Source: Ramlibacter sp. (GTDB taxonomy: Bacteria > Pseudomonadota > Gammaproteobacteria > Burkholderiales > Burkholderiaceae_C). Taken from it: a stretch of DNA of 64,000 nucleotides. The translations under genes and the position numbers were made by a program. This document shows, in pieces, positions 35,083-44,601 of this stretch. The notes below the pieces were generated by a model that was not told the DNA's origin, did not search any database, and worked only from the letters and a program-made list of their open reading frames with translations. The number at the start of each line of letters is the position of its first letter. Position 1 is the first letter of the stretch. The stretch spans positions 3,162,001 through 3,226,000 of the forward strand of contig JAHBZM010000001.1 in the NCBI GenBank assembly GCA_019635435.1. The letters run 5' to 3'.

Positions 35083-37686
35083 TCAGGCCGGCGCGGCGGC
35101 GGGGGCCTCGCGCCGCGCACGCTTGCGCTGCAGGCCAAACACCACCAGCAGCAAGGCAAAGGCCGGCAGGAACAGCCATTCCTTGTCGGGGCGGTCGGCC
35201 GGGACTTCGATGGAGGTGATGCGGAAGCCCTGCTCGATCCCCAGCTTCTCGGCGGTCGAGCCGAACTTGACCGACATCACCTGCACCGCATCGCCCTGCG
35301 CCATCACGCTCAGGCCGATCCTGCCCAGCCGCTGGGGCGCGGGCGCCACATCGCCCAGCGGCAGCAGCACGCCCTTGCGCACCTCCTTGCCGTCGATGTT
35401 GGTGCCCTCCACCCAGACCCGCTTGCGGGTGCCGGCCTCGGCCTTGTCCACCAGCGGCATCAGCTGCGACGCCGGCACGGTCTGGTACGGCGGGTACACC
35501 ATGTCCCACCAGAAGCCGGGCCGGAACAGCGTGAAGGTCACCAGCAGCAGCGCCGCCGTTTCCCACAGGCGCGAACGGACGATGAAATAACCCTGCGTGG
35601 CCGCGGCGAACACCAGCATGGCCACGGTGGCGCTCACGATGGTGATGGCCAGGTGCCAGACCCCGTCGATGCCGATCATCAGCAGCTGCGTGTTGAAGAT
35701 GAACAGGAATGGCAGGATGGCCGTGCGCATGCTGTAGAAAAACGCGGTCACGCCGGTCTTGATCGGGTCGCTGCGCGCGATCGCCGCGGCTGCGAACGAC
35801 GCCAGCCCCACAGGTGGCGTCACGTCGGCCATCAGCCCGAAATAGAAGACGAACAGGTGGACCGCGATCAGCGGCACCAGCAGGCCGCTTTGCGCGCCCA
35901 GCTCCACCACCACCGGCGCCATCAGCGTGGACACCACGATGTAGTTGGCCGTGGTCGGCAGGCCCATGCCCAGGATCAGGCTGATGAAGGCCACCAGCAG
36001 CAGCATGATCATGAGGTTGCCGCCCGACAGCAGTTCGACCAGCTCCGTCATCACGAGGCCGATGCCGGTCAGCGACACGGTGCCCACGATGATGCCGGCC
36101 GCGGCCGTGGCCACGCCGATGCCGATCATGTTGCGCGCGCCAGCCTCCAGCCCGCCGACCAGGTCCATCACCCCGAGCTTGAGCGCATCGGCATAGCCGC
36201 CGCGCCCGCGCATCGCGGCCATCAGCGGGCGCTGCGTGAGCATCACGAAGATCATGAACAGCGTGGCCCAGAAGGCCGACAGCGCGGGCGACAGCTGCTC
36301 GATCATCAGGCACCAGATCAGCACCACCACCGACAGCAGGTAGTGCAGGCCACTCTTGAGCGTGGGCGCGGTCTCGGGCAGTTCGAACACCGGGGCATTG
36401 GGGTCGTCCAGTTCGAGTTCAGGCTGGCGTGAACCCAGCCAGAGCAGGCCCACATAGGCCGCGAGCAGACCGATCCCGATGAGGTAGACGGCCCCGCCGG
36501 GCAACGCCGTCTTGATCCAGCCCACGCCGTAATAGACCACACCCGACAGCACGATGAAGCCCGCCACGGTGGAGGCGAACGACAGCAGGCGCTGCATGGC
36601 CGTGCTGTTGCCGCGCCGGGGCAGCCCCTGCAGGTTGGCCTTGAGCGCCTCCAGGTGCACGATGTAGAACAGCGCGATGTACGAGATGATGGCCGGCAGG
36701 AAGGCATGCTTGATCACCTGCGTGTACGGAATGCCCACGTACTCCACCATCAGGAAGGCCGCGGCGCCCATGACCGGCGGCATGAGCTGGCCATTGACCG
36801 AACTCGACACTTCGACGGCGCCGGCCTGGTCGGGCCGGTAGCCCACGCGCTTCATCAGCGGGATGGTGAAGGTGCCCGTGGTCACCACATTGGCGATGGA
36901 CGAGCCCGAAATGATGCCGGTGGCCGCCGAGGACACCACCGCCGCCTTGGCCGGCCCGCCGCGCAGGTGGCCCAGCAGCGCGAAGGCCGACTTGATGAAA
37001 TAGTTGCCAGCGCCGGCCTTGTCCAGCAACGAGCCAAACAGCACGAACAGGAAGATGAAGCCATTGGACACACCCAGCGCGACGCCAAACACGCCCTCGG
37101 TGGTCAGCCACTGGTGCGACATCACGCGCGAGATCGATGCGCCCTTGTGGGCGATCATGTCGGGCATGTAGCGCCCGCCAAAGGTGTAGCCCAGGAACAC
37201 CAGCGCCACGATCACCATGGGCAGGCCCAGCGCGCGGCGCGTGGCCTCCAGCAGCAGCACGATGCCGATCACCGCCACCACCAGGTCCTGGGTGATGGGT
37301 TGGCCCGGGCGCGTGGACAGCTCGCGGTAGAAGATGAACAGGTAGGCCGCGCAGAAGGCGCCCACCAGGGCAAAGATCCAGTCGGTGACGGGCACCCGGT
37401 CGCGCGGTGAGCGGCTGAAGGCCGGGTACGCGAGAAACGCCAGGAAGATCGAGAACGCCAGGTGGATCGAACGCGATTGCGTGTCGTTGAACACCAGCAC
37501 GCCCGTGGAGAACGGCAGCGGCGAGGCGATCCACAGCTGGAACAGCGACCACGCGAGCGCCACGCCCAGGATCAGGCGGCTGACGGCCGGGCCGGGGCTG
37601 CGCCCACCCGCATCGTTGTCAGCCACCAGCTGGTTGACGTCCAGCGCCTCGACCTCGACGGCCTTGTCCTTTTTCTTGCCGAACAT
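35083..37686 (-). CDS. TRAP transporter fused permease (DctQM, TAXI type) with DUF3394 tail
   Basis: Inner-membrane permease of a TAXI-type TRAP system, about 867 residues. An N-terminal DctQ-like block (four helices) is fused to a DctM-like block with GSLLDKAGAGNYFIKSAF, GIISGSSIANVVTTG and ILGMGLPTTANYIV. The C-terminal 150 residues (from about 710) form the DUF3394 extension with a PDZ-like fold and a final helix. ATG at 37686 is preferred over 37692 because GAGAGGAG lies 6 bases before it but directly abuts the other. The matching binding protein gene lies 127 bases upstream. Confidence 0.93.
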   Translation of the reverse strand: MFGKKKDKAVEVEALDVNQLVADNDAGGRSPGPAVSRLILGVALAWSLFQLWIASPLPFSTGVLVFNDTQSRSIHLAFSIFLAFLAYPAFSRSPRDRVPVTDWIFALVGAFCAAYLFIFYRELSTRPGQPITQDLVVAVIGIVLLLEATRRALGLPMVIVALVFLGYTFGGRYMPDMIAHKGASISRVMSHQWLTTEGVFGVALGVSNGFIFLFVLFGSLLDKAGAGNYFIKSAFALLGHLRGGPAKAAVVSSAATGIISGSSIANVVTTGTFTIPLMKRVGYRPDQAGAVEVSSSVNGQLMPPVMGAAAFLMVEYVGIPYTQVIKHAFLPAIISYIALFYIVHLEALKANLQGLPRRGNSTAMQRLLSFASTVAGFIVLSGVVYYGVGWIKTALPGGAVYLIGIGLLAAYVGLLWLGSRQPELELDDPNAPVFELPETAPTLKSGLHYLLSVVVLIWCLMIEQLSPALSAFWATLFMIFVMLTQRPLMAAMRGRGGYADALKLGVMDLVGGLEAGARNMIGIGVATAAAGIIVGTVSLTGIGLVMTELVELLSGGNLMIMLLLVAFISLILGMGLPTTANYIVVSTLMAPVVVELGAQSGLLVPLIAVHLFVFYFGLMADVTPPVGLASFAAAAIARSDPIKTGVTAFFYSMRTAILPFLFIFNTQLLMIGIDGVWHLAITIVSATVAMLVFAAATQGYFIVRSRLWETAALLLVTFTLFRPGFWWDMVYPPYQTVPASQLMPLVDKAEAGTRKRVWVEGTNIDGKEVRKGVLLPLGDVAPAPQRLGRIGLSVMAQGDAVQVMSVKFGSTAEKLGIEQGFRITSIEVPADRPDKEWLFLPAFALLLVVFGLQRKRARREAPAAAPA

Positions 37687-37751
37687 GGGCATCTCCTCTC
37701 GGTTGATTCCTTCACCGACCGCGTTGACGGGTCATGCGATCACAAACAGCA

Positions 37752-37792
37752 GGGGCTCCCCTCAAGGGAGCCCCCGAGGCCCTTCACGGGCC
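37752..37792 (-). terminator. tandem hairpins between the TAXI receptor gene and the permease gene
   Basis: GGGGCTCCC-CTCAA-GGGAGCCCC (37752-37774) and AGGCCC...GGGCCT (just after) form two GC-rich stems without a long T run. Such hairpins after a binding-protein gene usually stabilise its mRNA or lower permease expression. Confidence 0.55.
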
Positions 37793-37812
37793 TTGCAGGT
37801 CAGGTCCCCGGA

Positions 37813-38790
37813 TTACATCCAGCCCTTTTCCTTGTAGTACTTCACGGCGCCCGGGTGCAGCGGTGCCGACAGGCCGTCATGGATCATGTGCTTGGGGTCC
37901 AGATTGGCAAACGCGGGGTGCAGCTTCTTGAACTCGTCGAAGTTCTCGAACACGGCCTTCACCAGCTCGTACACCGTGGCGTCAGGTACCTTGGCCGTGG
38001 TCACAAAGGTGGCCAGCACGCCGTAGGTTGGCGTCGGGTTCGGGTTGCCGGCGTAAATGCCGCCCGGGATGTTGACCTTGGCGTAGTACGGATTTTCCTT
38101 GACCAGCTTGTCCACCGCCGCTCCGGTCAGCGGCACCAGCTTGGCGCCGCAGGTGGTGATCGGGTCCTGGATGTTGGCCGAGGGGTGGCCCACACCGTAG
38201 AAGAAGCCGTCGATCTTGTTGTCGCACAGCGCAGCGCCATGCTCGTCGGCCTTGAGCTCCGATGCCAGGCCAAAGCTGGCCGTGGTCCAGCCCATGGCGC
38301 TGAGCAGTTCTTCCATGGAGGCGCGGGTGCCGGAGCCGGGGTTGCCGATGTTGAAGCGCTTGCCCTTGAAGTCCTCAAACTTGCTGATGTTGGCTTCCTT
38401 GCGGGCCAGCACGGTGAAGGGCTCGGGGTGCACAGAGAACACGGCGCGCAGGTCCTTGAAGGCGCCATCTTTCTCGAACACCTTGGTGCCCTTGGTGGCG
38501 TGGTATTGCCAGTCGGACTGGGCGACGCCGAAGTCCAGTTCACCGGCGCGGATGGTGTTGATGTTGAACACCGAGCCGCCCGTGGATTCCACCGAGCAGC
38601 GGATGCCATGGCGGGCACGGTCCTTGTTCATCAGGCGGCAGATCGCGCCGCCCGCGGCGTAGTACACGCCCGTGACGCCACCGGTGCCGATGGTGATGAA
38701 CTTCTGCTGTGCCATCACGGGGGCGCTTCCCAGCGCCGCGGAAAATGCCGCTGCCGCGACCAGGGCCTTGAGTACAAATTTTGCAGACAT
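37813..38790 (-). CDS. TAXI-family TRAP transporter solute-binding protein
   Basis: 325-residue exported receptor. Signal peptide (AAAAFSAALGSAPVMAQ), then KFITIGTGGVTGVYYAAGGA and the GNPGSGTRASMEELL segment typical of TAXI proteins (formerly IMMP family). GAGGAG precedes the ATG. It pairs with the fused permease downstream. TAXI receptors often bind glutamate or other dicarboxylates; the ligand here is not known. Confidence 0.93.
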   Translation of the reverse strand: MSAKFVLKALVAAAAFSAALGSAPVMAQQKFITIGTGGVTGVYYAAGGAICRLMNKDRARHGIRCSVESTGGSVFNINTIRAGELDFGVAQSDWQYHATKGTKVFEKDGAFKDLRAVFSVHPEPFTVLARKEANISKFEDFKGKRFNIGNPGSGTRASMEELLSAMGWTTASFGLASELKADEHGAALCDNKIDGFFYGVGHPSANIQDPITTCGAKLVPLTGAAVDKLVKENPYYAKVNIPGGIYAGNPNPTPTYGVLATFVTTAKVPDATVYELVKAVFENFDEFKKLHPAFANLDPKHMIHDGLSAPLHPGAVKYYKEKGWM

Positions 38791-38822
38791 GTCGACTACT
38801 CCTCAGTGAAAAATCGGGTGGG

Positions 38823-40157
38823 TCAGATGGATGAGACTGCGGCGTTGATCGCGGCGTCAAGGCGTTCGACGATCAGGGCCAGATCGGCATCGCCGGCGAT
38901 GAACGGCGGCGCCAGCAGCACATGGTCACCATAGCGACCATCGACGGTACCGCCCATCGGGTAAACCATCAATCCGCGCGAGAAAGCCTCTTTCTTGACG
39001 CGGGCATGCAGTTGCAGCGCGGGCTCGAAGGGCCGCTTGCTGGCGCGGTCCTGCACCAGCTCCACGCCCCAGAACAGGCCGCGTCCGCGGATGTCCCCGA
39101 CATGGGCATGCGTGCCCAGCGCATCGCGCAGCAATGTTTCAAGATGTGTGCCCGCGGCCCGCACGCGCTGGAGCAGGCCGTCGCGCTCGATGATGCGCTG
39201 CACCGCGAGCGCGGCCGCGCAGGCTACGGCGTGACCTAGGTAGGTGTGGCCATGCTGGAAGAAGCCGCTGCCCGACGACATGGCCTGCACGATCTTGCGG
39301 TGGGCCAGCACCGCGCCAATGGGCTGGTAGCCACCGCCCAGGCCCTTGGCAATGGCCAGCAGGTCAGGGGCCACGCCTTCGGCCTCGCAGGCATGCAAGG
39401 TGCCGCTGCGGCCCATGCCGCACATCACCTCGTCCAGGATCAGCAGCACGCCATGGCGGTCACAGACCTCGCGCACCGCCTTGAAGTAACCGGGCACCGG
39501 GACCAGCACACCGGCCGTCGCGCCACCAATGGTCTCCGCCACGAAGGCAATGACCTGGTCGGGGCCCAGTTGCTGGATCGTGTCCTCAAGCTCCTGCGCG
39601 AGCCGCTGCCCGTATTGCTCTGGCGTTTCATCACCGCGCTGTTCGCGGTAGGGATAGCAGGGCGAGACATGGGTGGCGGGGATCAGGATGGGCGCGAAGG
39701 GCTCGCGCCGCCACTGGTTACCACCCACGGCCAGCGCGCCCAGCGTGTTGCCGTGATAGCTCTGGCGCCGCGCAATGAAATGCCGGCGCTGCGGTTGACC
39801 GGTTTCAACGAAGTACTGGCGCGCCATCTTCATGGCGGCCTCCATGGCCTCGGAGCCACCGCTGACGAAGTACACATGGCTCAGGTCCGCGGGCGCGGTG
39901 CGCACCAGGTGCGTGGCCAGTTCTTCGGCCACCTGCGTGGTGAAGAAGCTGGTGTGCGCGTAGGCCAGTTGGTCAATCTGCGCATGCATGGCCGCGAGCA
40001 CCTCCGGGTGCCCGTGCCCCAGGCAGGACACGGCCGCGCCGCCGCAGGCGTCCAGATAGTCCTTGCCCTGTGCATCCGTCAGCACCATGCCCTGCCCCTT
40101 CAGGGCGACGGGCGGCGTGCGTTGCAGATGCCGGTGAAAAACCTGTGTCGAAGTCAT
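38823..40157 (-). CDS. class III PLP-dependent aminotransferase
   Basis: 444-residue fold-type I enzyme that moves an omega- or alpha-amino group, PLP-bound by Lys in LLAIAKGLGGGYQP (near 273). Other signatures are SGGSEAMEAAMKMARQ and LILDEVMCGMGRSG with the PLP-contacting Asp. The start at 40157 (MTSTQVFHRHL) gives the family length; its ribosome site is weak. It follows the LysR gene on the same strand, opposite to the TRAP-amidase genes, and may act on the amine released by the amidase. Exact substrate is not predictable. Confidence 0.9.
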   Translation of the reverse strand: MTSTQVFHRHLQRTPPVALKGQGMVLTDAQGKDYLDACGGAAVSCLGHGHPEVLAAMHAQIDQLAYAHTSFFTTQVAEELATHLVRTAPADLSHVYFVSGGSEAMEAAMKMARQYFVETGQPQRRHFIARRQSYHGNTLGALAVGGNQWRREPFAPILIPATHVSPCYPYREQRGDETPEQYGQRLAQELEDTIQQLGPDQVIAFVAETIGGATAGVLVPVPGYFKAVREVCDRHGVLLILDEVMCGMGRSGTLHACEAEGVAPDLLAIAKGLGGGYQPIGAVLAHRKIVQAMSSGSGFFQHGHTYLGHAVACAAALAVQRIIERDGLLQRVRAAGTHLETLLRDALGTHAHVGDIRGRGLFWGVELVQDRASKRPFEPALQLHARVKKEAFSRGLMVYPMGGTVDGRYGDHVLLAPPFIAGDADLALIVERLDAAINAAVSSI

Positions 40158-40244
40158 TCGGTATCCATTGATGCGATCAACGGCAGTGTAGGCAGGCACG
40201 GGGCGACCGGTGATGCCGATTTGTGCGCCGCCCATAACAAAAAC

Positions 40245-41168
40245 TCATGGCCCCGGCGTCGCTGCGGCCTCCAGCTGCGTCAGCGCCTGGGCCATGCAGC
40301 GCGTGAACGCGCGGCTGACCAGTGAGTTGGGGCGCGCGGTCGGCCTCAGCGCCTTCACGGTCACGGGAATCGCGGGCACCAGGGCCAGCACATCGACGCG
40401 CGAGCGATCCGCCGAGGCCGTGGTGCACCCGTCCACCAGCGCCACGCCCACCCCGTGGTGGGCCAGCGCCAGCGCGACGTGGTAGGTCTGCACCGTCATC
40501 ACGGGCTTGAGGCCGGCTTCGTTTTCCCGCAGCACATGGCCCAGGGTGACGCCCAGCGGGTCGCGCTTGTCCAGCGCGATCACCGGCAGGTGGGCCAGCT
40601 GCGTCAGGGTCAGGGTGCCGATGCGCACCTGGCGCTGGCTCAGCAGGCCCTTGGGCACCACACACATGACGCGGCGCTCGCCTATGCTTTCGTGGGCCAG
40701 CGCGGGATGGCTGATGGCGCTGAACACATAACCGACGTCGGCCTCCTGCAGCACCAGAGACGACACGATCTGCGGTGAGTGCAGCGCTTCGTGGACCACC
40801 GAGACCTCGGGGTACTTCTCGCGGAACATGCGCATCGCGCGCGGGAAGACCTCGTAGCTCAGGGCCAGCACCGTCAGCACGCGCAACTCGCCGCGCCGGC
40901 CTTCACCGGCGCGCAGGCTGCCCGCCAGCCGCTGGACCTCGTCGAGCTGCGCGAACAGCCGCTCGATGTGCGGGTACAGGGTCTGTGCCTCGGCCGTGGG
41001 CGTGAGCCGCCCGCGCACCCGCTGGAACAGCGCGAAGCCCAGCTGGATCTCGGCATGCTGCAGCGTGCGGCTGACCGCGGGCTGGGTCACGTTGATCAGA
41101 CGCGCGGCCGCGCTCACGCTGCCCGTGAGCATGACCGCATTGAAAACTTCGATGTGACGCAATCGCAT
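40245..41168 (-). CDS. LysR-family transcriptional regulator
   Basis: 307-residue regulator with an N-terminal winged helix-turn-helix (MRLRHIEVFNAVMLTGSVSA; AARLINVTQPAVSRTLQHAE) and a C-terminal ligand-binding domain. The upstream in-frame ATG at 41318 is rejected because the HTH begins exactly at 41168. It diverges from the DctP-type TRAP operon (190-base gap) and precedes the aminotransferase gene, so it is the likely regulator of both. Confidence 0.92.
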   Translation of the reverse strand: MRLRHIEVFNAVMLTGSVSAAARLINVTQPAVSRTLQHAEIQLGFALFQRVRGRLTPTAEAQTLYPHIERLFAQLDEVQRLAGSLRAGEGRRGELRVLTVLALSYEVFPRAMRMFREKYPEVSVVHEALHSPQIVSSLVLQEADVGYVFSAISHPALAHESIGERRVMCVVPKGLLSQRQVRIGTLTLTQLAHLPVIALDKRDPLGVTLGHVLRENEAGLKPVMTVQTYHVALALAHHGVGVALVDGCTTASADRSRVDVLALVPAIPVTVKALRPTARPNSLVSRAFTRCMAQALTQLEAAATPGP

Positions 41169-41358
41169 GCAAGTCCTTTTTCTGACAAACGCCGCGTTCG
41201 CGCGCGGCTCATGATTTTGATGCGCCGCACCATGTGGCAATTGCAAGGGTAATTCCTCACAACTCATGAATGCATCGCACTCATACTGATTTTTGCAGGC
41301 GCCCCGCGACCTGCCCATCCCCCTCTTTTGATGTACTCAGTCAAGTAAAGGAAGCGCG

Positions 41359-42534
41359 ATGCCCGTCGACCAGACCCCCGTCCTCCCCTCCGCGGAAGCG
41401 GCCAGCACCTCACGACGAAAATTCTTCGTCACCGCCGCGGCCACGGCCGCCACCGCGGTGCCGCTCACGGCGGCCCGGGCCCAGGCGCCGGGCGTGGCGG
41501 TCAAACCTTCGACCGTCGTCCTGAAGATGCAGGGTGCCTGGGGCGCCAAGGACATCTTCAACGAAATGGCCGAGGACTACGTCAAGCGCGTCAATGAAAT
41601 GGCCGGTGGCCGCCTGCGCATCGAGTACCTGACGGCCGGCTCCGTGGTGAAACCCTTCGAGGTGACCGACGCCGTGAGCAAGGGCGTGCTCGACGCCGGC
41701 CACACGGTGGCCGTCTATTGGTATGGCAAGTCCAAGGTGGCCTCGCTGTTCGGCTCCGGGCCTGTCACTGGCGCCAATGCCGAGCAGACCCTCGGTTGGA
41801 TGATGCGCGGCGGCGGCTACGCCTACTACGAGCAGTTGCAGAAAAAGCTGGGCCTGAACCTCAAGGGCTTCTTCGCCTTCCCGATGCCGACCCAGCCCCT
41901 GGGCTGGTTCAAGAAGTCGCCGCCCAAGAGCGCCGCTGAGCTCAAGGGCTTCAAGTACCGCACCGTGGGGCTGGCGGCCGACCTGATGCAGGAGCTCGGC
42001 ATGAAGGTGACCCAGCTGCCGGGCGGCGAAATCGTGCCGGCCATGGAGCGCGGCGTCATTGATGCCTTCGAGTTCAACAACCCGACGTCCGACCGGCGCT
42101 TTGGCGCGCAGGACGTGGCCAAGTACTACGCGATGGGCTCCTACCACCAGGCCATGGAGTTCTTCGAGATCATCTTCAACCGGACCAAGTACGAGGCCTT
42201 GTCGCCGGACCTGAAGGCCATCCTCCAGTACGCGGCCGAAGCCACCTCGTCGGCCAACACCTGGACCGCCCAGGACAACTATTCGCGCGACCTGCAGGAG
42301 CTCATCACCAAGGACAAGGTGCAGGTCTCACGCACCAACAAGGCGGTGTTCCAGGCGCAGATCAAGGCCTGGGACACGGTGGTGGCCAAGCTCGAGGCCG
42401 AGGACCCCTTCTTCAAGGAAGTGCTCAAGTCGCAGAAGGACTGGGCGCGCCGCGTGGCGTACTACGGCTTCTTCAACGAGGCGGACTACAAGACGGCTTT
42501 CGAGCATGTCTTCAAGACCAAGCTGCCGGCCTGA
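41359..42534 (+). CDS. DctP-family TRAP transporter solute-binding protein with Tat-like signal
   Basis: 391-residue periplasmic receptor. The N-terminus carries a twin-Arg motif (STSRRKFFVTAAATA) followed by a hydrophobic stretch, so it may be exported folded by Tat. The mature part shows the DctP fold, with the substrate carboxylate Arg region GFKYRTVGLAADLMQ and VIDAFEFNNPTSDRRF, resembling the keto-acid-binding TakP group. First gene of dctP-dctQ-dctM-amidase. AAAGGAAG precedes the ATG. Confidence 0.92.
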   Translation: MPVDQTPVLPSAEAASTSRRKFFVTAAATAATAVPLTAARAQAPGVAVKPSTVVLKMQGAWGAKDIFNEMAEDYVKRVNEMAGGRLRIEYLTAGSVVKPFEVTDAVSKGVLDAGHTVAVYWYGKSKVASLFGSGPVTGANAEQTLGWMMRGGGYAYYEQLQKKLGLNLKGFFAFPMPTQPLGWFKKSPPKSAAELKGFKYRTVGLAADLMQELGMKVTQLPGGEIVPAMERGVIDAFEFNNPTSDRRFGAQDVAKYYAMGSYHQAMEFFEIIFNRTKYEALSPDLKAILQYAAEATSSANTWTAQDNYSRDLQELITKDKVQVSRTNKAVFQAQIKAWDTVVAKLEAEDPFFKEVLKSQKDWARRVAYYGFFNEADYKTAFEHVFKTKLPA

Positions 42535-42551
42535 TCCCCCCACCGCGTTCT

Positions 42552-42584
42552 GGTCGCTGCTCCCGTGGCAGCGGCCTTTTTTTT
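42552..42584 (+). terminator. strong intrinsic terminator inside the TRAP operon
   Basis: GGTCGCTGC-TCCCGTG-GCAGCGGCC, a 9-bp stem with one G-U pair, followed by eight T (42577-42584). It lies 17 bases after the binding-protein stop and 8 bases before the dctQ start, so it would make receptor mRNA exceed permease mRNA. Confidence 0.85.
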
Positions 42585-42592
42585 GAGCTGCC

Positions 42593-43174
42593 ATGGAAAA
42601 ATTCATCCGAACCGTCGACTACCTGTCGAAGTCCATCGGGCACTGCTTCGCGTGGACGGTGCTGGTTCTGACCGCCGGCACCTGCTACGAGGTGTTCAGG
42701 CGCTATGTGCTCAATGACCCCACGGCCTGGGCGTTCGACATGAGCTACATCCTTTACGGTGTGCTGTTCCTGATGTCGGGCGCCTACACGCTGTCCAAGA
42801 ACGCCCACGTGCGGGGCGACTTCATCTACCGCAAGTGGACGCCCGCGACGCAGGGCAAGGTGGATCTGGCGCTGTACTTCATCTTCTACATGCCCGGTGT
42901 GCTGGCGCTGGTCTTCTCGGGATTCTTCTACGGCCGCGATGCCATGCGGATCCAGGAGGTCAGCGTCAACAGCCCCATCGGCGTGCCCGTGTGGCCGCTG
43001 AAGATGATCATCTTCGTGGCCGGCCTGACGCTGCTGGTCCAGGGCCTGGCCGAAATGTGCCGGTGCGTGATCGCCATCCGCGACAACCGCTGGCCCAGCC
43101 GCGACGAGGACGTGGTGGAGCTGGAGGTGGCCCTGCAGCAGCGCCATTCGGGTGGCACGGGAGGCGCAGCATGA
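42593..43174 (+). CDS. TRAP transporter small permease DctQ
   Basis: 193-residue inner-membrane protein with four hydrophobic helices (first HCFAWTVLVLTAGTCYEV) and a typical small-subunit loop with DPTAWAFDMSYILYG. The stop overlaps the start of dctM by 4 bases (ATGA). Confidence 0.9.
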   Translation: MEKFIRTVDYLSKSIGHCFAWTVLVLTAGTCYEVFRRYVLNDPTAWAFDMSYILYGVLFLMSGAYTLSKNAHVRGDFIYRKWTPATQGKVDLALYFIFYMPGVLALVFSGFFYGRDAMRIQEVSVNSPIGVPVWPLKMIIFVAGLTLLVQGLAEMCRCVIAIRDNRWPSRDEDVVELEVALQQRHSGGTGGAA

Positions 43175-44580
43175 GCGGGCCCGTCATTGCCCTGTTCATG
43201 CTGGGCCTGTTCATCGTCTTCATCTTCCTGGGCTTCCCGATTGCCTTCACGCTGATGGGCATGGGCATCATGTTCGGCTTCTACGCGTACTACAACCCGG
43301 CCCAGCCGTTCTTCGAGAACAACATCTTCTACCTGTTCACGCAGAACACCTTCAGCATCATGAACAACGATGTGCTGATCTCGGTGCCGCTGTTCCTGTT
43401 CATGGGCTACATCATCGAGCGGGCCAACATCCTGGACCGGCTGTTCCTGAGCCTGCAGGTGGCCCTGCGCCATGTGCCGGGGTCCATGGCCGTGGCGGCG
43501 CTGATCACCTGCACACTGTTTGCCACGGCCACCGGCATCGTGGGCGCCGTGGTCACGCTGATGGGGCTGCTGGCCCTGCCCGCAATGCTCAAGGCCGGCT
43601 ACGACCAGAAGCTCGCGACCGGGGTCATCGCCGCCGGTGGCACGCTGGGCATCCTGATCCCGCCTTCCATCATGCTGATCGTCTACGCCGCCACGGCGGG
43701 CGTCTCGGTGGTCAAGCTCTACGCCGCGGCCATGCTGCCGGGCATCGTGCTGGCTGGCCTGTACCTGATCTACGTCGTTGTGCGGGTGGTGCTGAACCCG
43801 TCGCTGGCGCCCAAGCCCAGGGACGTGGACCACATCGGATTTCTCAAGGCCACCTACATGCTGGTCACGGCCTTCCTGCCACTGGCGCTGCTGATCCTGA
43901 CCGTGCTGGGCTCGATCCTGTTCGGGCTGGCGACCCCCAGCGAGGCGGCCGCCATGGGCTCGCTCGGCGGTGTGGTGCTGGCGGTCGTGTACCGCGCCTT
44001 CACCTGGCAACGGCTGCGCGAGGCGGTGTTCCTCACGGCCAAGACCTCGGCCATGGTCTGCTACCTGTTTGTCGGCTCCTGGACCTTTTCCAGCGTGTTC
44101 TCGTACCTGGGTGGCGAGAGCGTGATCAAGGAGTTCATGCTGTCGATGGACCTGTCCACCCTGCAGTTCCTGCTGGTGGCGCAGACCATCATCTTCATCC
44201 TGGGCTGGCCGCTCGAGTGGAGCGAGATCATCATCATCTTCGTGCCGATCTTCCTGCCGCTGCTCGAACATTTCCAAGTGGACCCGATGCTGTTTGGCAT
44301 CCTGATCGCCGTCAACCTGCAGACCTCGTTCCTGACCCCGCCCATGGCGATGTCAGCCTACTACCTCAAGGGCATCGCGCCGCCGGAGGTGCAGCTGTGG
44401 ACCATCTTCAAGGGCTGCTTTCCGTTCCTGGGCATGGTCTTTCTCACGATCGCGCTGATCTACCTGCAGCCGCAGCTCGTGAACTGGCTGCCCGACCTGA
44501 TGTACAACAATGACAACACCTCTGCCCCCGAGGCGCCCAGTGACAGCACCACGGTCATGGACCCGGCCTTCCTCAAGTAG
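43171..44580 (+). CDS. TRAP transporter large permease DctM
   Basis: 469-residue inner-membrane permease with about twelve helices and the signature stretches PLFLFMGYIIERANILDRLF, AAGGTLGILIPPSIMLIVYA and LQTSFLTPPMAMSAYYLKG. The start at 43171 (MSGPVIALFMLG) is coupled to dctQ by a 4-base overlap. An amidase gene follows after 21 bases. Confidence 0.94.
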   Translation: MSGPVIALFMLGLFIVFIFLGFPIAFTLMGMGIMFGFYAYYNPAQPFFENNIFYLFTQNTFSIMNNDVLISVPLFLFMGYIIERANILDRLFLSLQVALRHVPGSMAVAALITCTLFATATGIVGAVVTLMGLLALPAMLKAGYDQKLATGVIAAGGTLGILIPPSIMLIVYAATAGVSVVKLYAAAMLPGIVLAGLYLIYVVVRVVLNPSLAPKPRDVDHIGFLKATYMLVTAFLPLALLILTVLGSILFGLATPSEAAAMGSLGGVVLAVVYRAFTWQRLREAVFLTAKTSAMVCYLFVGSWTFSSVFSYLGGESVIKEFMLSMDLSTLQFLLVAQTIIFILGWPLEWSEIIIIFVPIFLPLLEHFQVDPMLFGILIAVNLQTSFLTPPMAMSAYYLKGIAPPEVQLWTIFKGCFPFLGMVFLTIALIYLQPQLVNWLPDLMYNNDNTSAPEAPSDSTTVMDPAFLK

Positions 44581-44601
44581 CATGAACCGCACAGGCATTC
44601 A

